Positions 59,640 to 64,000 of a stretch of 64,000 nt of DNA are shown piece after piece. Under the pieces are notes generated by a model, which had not been told where the DNA came from, did no database searches, and was given only the letters and a program-made list of their open reading frames with translations. This stretch comes from Cheilinus undulatus (Eukaryota; Chordata; Actinopteri; Labriformes; Labridae). Every line of letters begins with the position of its first letter. Position 1 is the first letter of the stretch. The translations under genes were made by a program, and so were the position numbers. The stretch is from positions 34,966,110-35,030,109 of the forward strand of contig NC_054886.1 of the NCBI RefSeq assembly GCF_018320785.1, written 5' to 3'.

Positions 59640-60300
59640 CGTCTTTGCCACTCTTCCCCCGTGTTTCCCAGGTTCCCGGTCATGTTCCAGGTCCATCACA
59701 GCGTTATCGCCACGCTGCCATCAGTGTTTCCCTCTTTCCTTGATGTCACTGCTCTGTTTTACGTACGCAGACTTCCTGGTTCTTCTGATGCTCATACCGT
59801 CCTCTACAGACTGTTTTATCATAAACCTCAGTAGTATGATCTAAGTAGCAGAGACGCCCTCTTGTTGTTGATGTTTCTGTGCAGGTGTCTGTAGTTAATA
59901 AAGACGTCCTCCTATTATCTTATCTGTGTGGTTTCAGGATAAACTGAGAGCAGATGAGGACGTTTGTCTCTGCAGCCTCAGGCTCTAATAAACTTCGTTC
60001 TCATTATTACCCCTTTACATGGAATACACTTTATTTACAGCCAATCAAATGCACTGAACTTTTTTATGTGGCACATTTTATAACAGCAGAAAATTCACAT
60101 CCTTCACACCCACCATGTCTCTTTAAATGTATACCGTCCCAGGTTTTTTAGTTTTACGGCATAATAAAACTGTAGAGTGAGGGACAGATGGGCTGGACGG
60201 GTTATTCATTAACACACAGACTCATATATCGATCAGAACAGGAAGGCTTTGTCTTCATTTCTGCTGCAGCTGCTACGATAATAAAGGTAAGCGGTTCAGT
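59640..60300. other. Region before gimd1; possible non-coding exon
   Basis: Nothing coding recognised. A GT donor at 60287 (AAAG|GTAAGC) after CTGCTGCAGCTGCTACGATA could end a gimd1 5' UTR exon, spliced to 62373. Low support. Confidence 0.25.
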
Positions 60301-60490
60301 TTCATGTAAAATAACTGTTCTTTAATAAAAGTTCATTTATTACATGTTAGGTTATATATTCATGGAAATGCCCATCATATAAAGTCAAATAGGGGTTATT
60401 AATAGGCTTGACCTGAGGGAGGCTTCTCTGTCAACCCTCTGAGATAAATACATCAACGATAGTCGTGTTATTCATCAATGACAGCCTAAC

Positions 60491-60991
60491 GTGGCGTCCG
60501 CACCAGACAGTAAAATCATGTCAGGTCAGTGTCAGGCAGCGCGAACGCCGCAAACTGAGCAAGAAATTCTCGCAAGTTTGAGCCATGTTTACGGCAACAT
60601 TCACTTCATTCACGAAAGTTGAAAAAATCTGAACTGAAGCAAATCACTTGTGCCGCGATGACCAATCAGCGTGGAAGGACCTGCCTGTGGGGATAGGAGG
60701 TTCTGGGGAGTCTACCACCAGTGCCTGTTCTACCCCCACAGGAATAAAAAGGAGCTCGCTTGGAGGACTGCGAGTGAGGAGGTCAGATTGCCTGGTAAGC
60801 TGAGATAACATTTCTGTCAGCCATCTTCTACCAAGTTAGCATCACTGCCTGAGTTAGCATCACCCCGTCAGGTAAGCTAATTTTCCTTCGATACCTGACC
60901 AGCTTGTATCTCTTGACAACTGACTGAAATGTCAGATGTGGGAGCGACTTTTGTCGAATAGTCGGTTGCTCGTGTCTGGTGTGAACACAAC
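60491..60991. mobile_element. TIR element with CACCAGACA ends
   Basis: Left GTGGCGTCCGCACCAGACAG and right, reverse-complemented, GTTGTGTTCACACCAGACAC are a 20-bp imperfect inverted repeat. Interior non-coding. No duplication defined. Confidence 0.45.
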
Positions 60992-61148
60992 ATCAAGTTC
61001 TATCTTCAGATGATAGAGCTCAACAGTGTGGCTCTGGAAGTAAAACTCCCATTCATTTTCTCCATAGCAGATTTGATTGTTAGCCGTGTTATCTAAAATA
61101 TCCAAGTCAGACTCATCATAAGTCACCAGAGTGTAAAACAATGACATA

Positions 61149-61680
61149 CAGTGCTTAACAAATTTATTAGACCACCACCCAAAGTAAGGTTTCTGCCACA
61201 GCTGCCCTAAAGGAACAGCATTGGTAATTACCAAAATCATTTTTTTTATGTTTCTGCAATGGTTAATACACCAATATGTAGAAGCTCTTTAACCCAAATG
61301 ATATTTTTAATGCTAAAATATAATTATTATCGTTATCCATGAATGATCAAATTTACTGATTTACAAAAAAACGAAAAAATAGTAAAACACATATTTCTTG
61401 GTTATTATGTCAAATTATAGTTATTTACTGTCATTCCTGAACAGAAAAATGAGTTTTAGTGTTTGAATCTTATGCTTGATTCATTTCTGACTTCTCAGAG
61501 AAGCCCGGTGAGCCGGCTCAAATTTGGGTATAAAAAGGTGAATTCAGTTTGAAATTCCTCATTCCTGTTCAAAATGGTAAAACGTGGAGAGCTGACTGAA
61601 AATGAAAGAGTCCACTTCATGATGCTGGATGGTCTCTGAGACAATTATGACAGCTGGTCTAATAAATTTGTTAAACACTA
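61149..61680 (+). mobile_element. Internally deleted Tc1-like element
   Basis: Ends CAGTGCTTAACAAATTTATT and, reverse-complemented, TAGTGTTTAACAAATTTATT, with TA on both sides. A TATAAAAAG (61529-61537) precedes an ATG (61574) that opens a short frame (MVKRGELTENERVHFMMLDG, then stop), which looks like a transposase N-terminus cut off. Confidence 0.7.
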
Positions 61681-62383
61681 TATACCACACTTCATATATT
61701 TCCAGAAAGCACAGATTCTCAGCTCTCTGTCAGCGTTGGAATTGTTTAGATTGAGCAAACTTTCGAGGAGTTACAGTGTTGAGAATCTGTGTAGCGGTCT
61801 TGTGATACTTCTGGTGTTTTGCTATGAATGCCCACATCTTATGGTTGCGAGTACTGTAATGAAACATATATGTGCGCATGCCCATGATTCTCAGCTTTCC
61901 AACACCGTTGGAATTTTTCTGATCGGACAAACTTTGACAGAGTTACGGTAATAATACTCCGGACATACAAAACACAGCGCCAGCACCGGCTCAGTAGGTA
62001 AAGGGTTAATGTAAATGGTTTTAATGAGGAATTTTACTTCCAGAACCAAGGCTGCCAACAAAGTGAGCGCACACTGCTGAGCTCTATTGTTGTCTTTTTA
62101 CAGGTAAATCCCAATATTTCAAAAATCCAATACTTTAGTGAAACCACTATTCTGATTCCTTGATGTTAAGATGGTCACATTTTCCTCACGAGACAGAAAA
62201 CAACCAAAGTTTTCTGACACGTTAGCCTACAAATGGAAGAAAAAAATGCTTCACTATATTCCTGTTTTAATTAAAGATGTGGTGAGTCTAACACGGGTAA
62301 ATAAAAAAGAATTTTAAACGTATCGTACAAAAAAAGTTGTAAATAAAAACACTTGATGCTTTTATTTTTCAGACTCTGCTGTG

Positions 62384-63465
62384 ATGAGTCATGCTGGTGA
62401 ACACGGTTGCCATGACGACGTCTGTTCTAGAATTATCGGCAGTTTGGGTCGTCGCTGTGACGAAGAGCGGAACGTTCTGGCCTTGAACGTGCTGTTGCTG
62501 GGCAGACGGCAAAGTGGGAGGAGCTCTGTGGGGAATGCTCTGATTGGTCAGTGGTTCCACACAGTCAAAGAAACTCTTTCTAGACTTTAATGCTGAAACC
62601 TTCAAAATAAAGTCCAGGAAGTGTTTGTCCGTAAAGACATGAACTGTTCTGGCCAGAGGGTTTCTTTGAACCAGGCTGGAAGCGTGTTTATTTCTAACAT
62701 GGGGGTGGATGGGACTCCTGCTACTTCTGCAGGCAGCCTCTAGTGGACACTAGAGGAACTGCAGTGTGTTTTTTAATACTTTGGCATCAGCTTCATTTTC
62801 ACGCTTGATTCAAACTAGCATTCCTGATTGTCTACAGGTGGAGAAGAATTCCAAACCCGCCCCTACCTTTCTGGCGTCTCCACGACAACAGAGTGTAAGC
62901 TGCTGAGCAGAACGTTCCGGAACTTTTTCAGAAGGCAGGGGGCGGAGTCTGATCTCCTTCTGAGAGTGTTAGACACACCTCAACTGACGCTCCGCCCACA
63001 TACCTTACATCAGCTGTGTCCTGAGGGGGTTCATGTCCTAGTGCTTATTATCAGAGCCGACCAGAGCCACGAAGACGCTCACCTGGAGGAGCAGGCACAG
63101 GTAAACCACTCAGACACACCCACACAGTCTGCTAACAGAATTAGCTAACGCCATGCCCTGAGTTAGTTACTTCTTCTGTGTCTGTCCAGTCTCTTCTGGG
63201 TCAAGATTGGCGCCGTCACTCTCTCCTGGTTCTCACCTTTACTGATCATTTGAAGAAGGCGGGGCTTCAACCATCAGACTACCTAGCACTGTCACCTGAT
63301 TGGCTGAAAGCTCTTACTGAAGAGGTGGAGGGCGGAGCCTTCTTCATGGACAATAGCTGTGATTGGGCTTCAATCAGGGGTGGACCGTTGAGGGAGCGAT
63401 TGCTCCGCCTCTCAGCCAGGAACCATCACAAAGCTCTGACGGTTCAGACAGAGGTCTCACTCTGA
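62384..63465 (+). CDS. gimd1: GIMD1-like GIMAP-family P-loop protein
   Basis: AIG1/GIMAP-type GTPase-fold protein. Exons 62373-62546 (ATG at 62384), 62838-63100 and 63190-63465, phases agree, 233 residues. G1 is GRRQSGRS (residues 40-47), in the context NVLLLGRRQSGRSSVGNALI; the usual P-loop Lys is Arg46. The G3 position is DTPQL (100-104) instead of DTPG. The G4 region reads VLTFTD, without the NKxD/TKxD Lys. No transmembrane tail or coiled coil. Identity as GIMD1 rests on the fold, the single-domain length and the AIMP1-DKK2 neighbourhood known for human GIMD1. Another GIMAP-like gene is possible. No stop or frameshift seen; function unknown. Confidence 0.8.
62547..62837. other. gimd1 intron 1
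   Basis: 291 bp. Contains CAGCCTCTAGTGGACACTAGAGGAACTGCAG-like words (quoted in part) that also occur at 41830-41860 (CCTCTAGTGGACATATGAGG); no exon. Confidence 0.4.
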
Positions 63466-63578
63466 TATTATTTCAGTTCTCACTGATACATTTTTGTGTT
63501 AATGTTTTCTGTCGTAGTTTAAAGACGTCATTCGTTAAGAGGAACACTTGAGGACACAGATTTGTATTTTGTCGAGTT

Positions 63579-63584
63579 TTTAAT
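63579..63584 (-). terminator. Possible aimp1 poly(A) signal
   Basis: TTTAAT on + reads ATTAAA on -, 130 bp beyond the aimp1 stop codon. Confidence 0.35.
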
Positions 63585-63713
63585 CATAAACATTGTTGAA
63601 AAAAAGAAACAAACCACTTTTCATTTATCTCTTCATCTCTTGTAAGCAAACTTTAGCTGCCACTAGTCAAGTGTAAGAGGCTGGATTTTCACAATAAAAG
63701 CCCCACAGGTCTT

Positions 63714-64000
63714 CTATCTGATGTTGCAGTTGGTGAGCGTGGGGGCTCGGACCAGACCCTTCCCCTTCACCTCGAAGCTGCAGCCTTTATAGTTGGCCAC
63801 GCCCCTGGCGTCCACCTGTAGGTCGGGCTGAAGAAGCTCCCAGACCCTTTGCTTGGACTGAAGCTCTTTGTCAGGTTCACCTGGACAGACAGAGGGGGCG
63901 GAGTCAGGATTACCTGGACACTATCCTATCAAATCACTTGCGTTGCACTGGTTTGGGCTGAATTGTCACTTTACAGCCATGATTACCCGGGTAGTTGAGG
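63714..64000 (-). CDS. aimp1: AIMP1 (EMAP II / p43), last two exons, partial
   Basis: Scaffold subunit of the multi-aminoacyl-tRNA synthetase complex; its C-terminal OB-fold domain binds tRNA and is the EMAP II cytokine precursor. The last exon is 63880-63714 (stop at 63716-63714). The previous exon enters the window at 63987-64000 with donor GTAATC. Joined, they read LNYPGEPDKELQSKQ, then WELLQPDLQVDARGVANYKG, FEVKGKGLVRAPTLTNCNIR and stop. This matches the C-terminus of the AIMP1 family (PGEPDKEL, FEVKGKG). It runs towards gimd1, 248 bp between the two stop codons. The rest of the gene lies right of the window. Confidence 0.9.

Overview
The window is vertebrate DNA, almost certainly from a ray-finned (teleost) fish. 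It has short exons with GT/AG junctions, compact genes, a fish-specific NACHT/LRR receptor (FISNA type), and many teleost-style non-autonomous DNA transposons, tRNA-derived SINEs and minisatellites. Six protein genes could be read by joining exons by eye: complement factor I (cfi, + strand, 3' part, 74-6914), the mitochondrial calcium uniporter beta subunit (mcub, - strand, 7310-13310), an NLRC3-like NLR (- strand, 20553 to about 31676), dickkopf 2 (dkk2, + strand, 47301-50572), a GIMD1-like GTPase-fold gene (gimd1, + strand, 62384-63465) and the 3' end of aimp1 (- strand, 63714 to the window edge). From memory, human CFI, MCUB, DKK2, GIMD1 and AIMP1 lie together on 4q24-q25, so this looks like a conserved block into which an NLR gene has been placed.

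Layout. 1-7100: cfi SRCR, two LDLa and serine protease exons, with a 1.3 kb VNTR and a T-rich array in introns. 7200-13310: nine mcub exons, tail to tail with cfi. 13311-20550: no gene, but a dense set of transposons (a hAT-like element with exact target duplication, a 1.2 kb fold-back, a SINE, two further TIR elements). 20550-31680: the NLR, four 174-nt LRR exons, one 1795-nt FISNA-NACHT exon and two small N-terminal exons, with repeats in the introns. 31700-46300: no confident gene; a GATATC-rich palindrome, a 20-bp array (0.85 kb), a 23-bp array (0.84 kb) and a 22-bp array (2.6 kb). 46300-50600: dkk2 promoter and five exons. 50600-62370: dkk2 downstream DNA, a tandem of about 275-bp hairpin units, a dead Tc1-like transposon, a three-level nested transposon and more TIR elements. 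62373-64000: gimd1, then aimp1 in convergent orientation.

The genes do not form one pathway. cfi and the NLR act in innate immunity, mcub damps mitochondrial calcium uptake, dkk2 modulates Wnt signalling, aimp1 belongs to the multi-tRNA synthetase complex, and gimd1 is an AIG1/GIMAP-type protein of unknown role. The observations most worth following are: a Ser-rich insertion of about 47 residues inside the dkk2 C-terminal cysteine domain; the degenerate GTP-binding motifs of the gimd1-like protein; the MCUB-type substitutions beside the DIME motif; the more than 100-copy WGATAR-bearing array just upstream of the dkk2 promoter; and several palindromic or hairpin-tandem DNAs. I did not find a convincing new multi-gene system.
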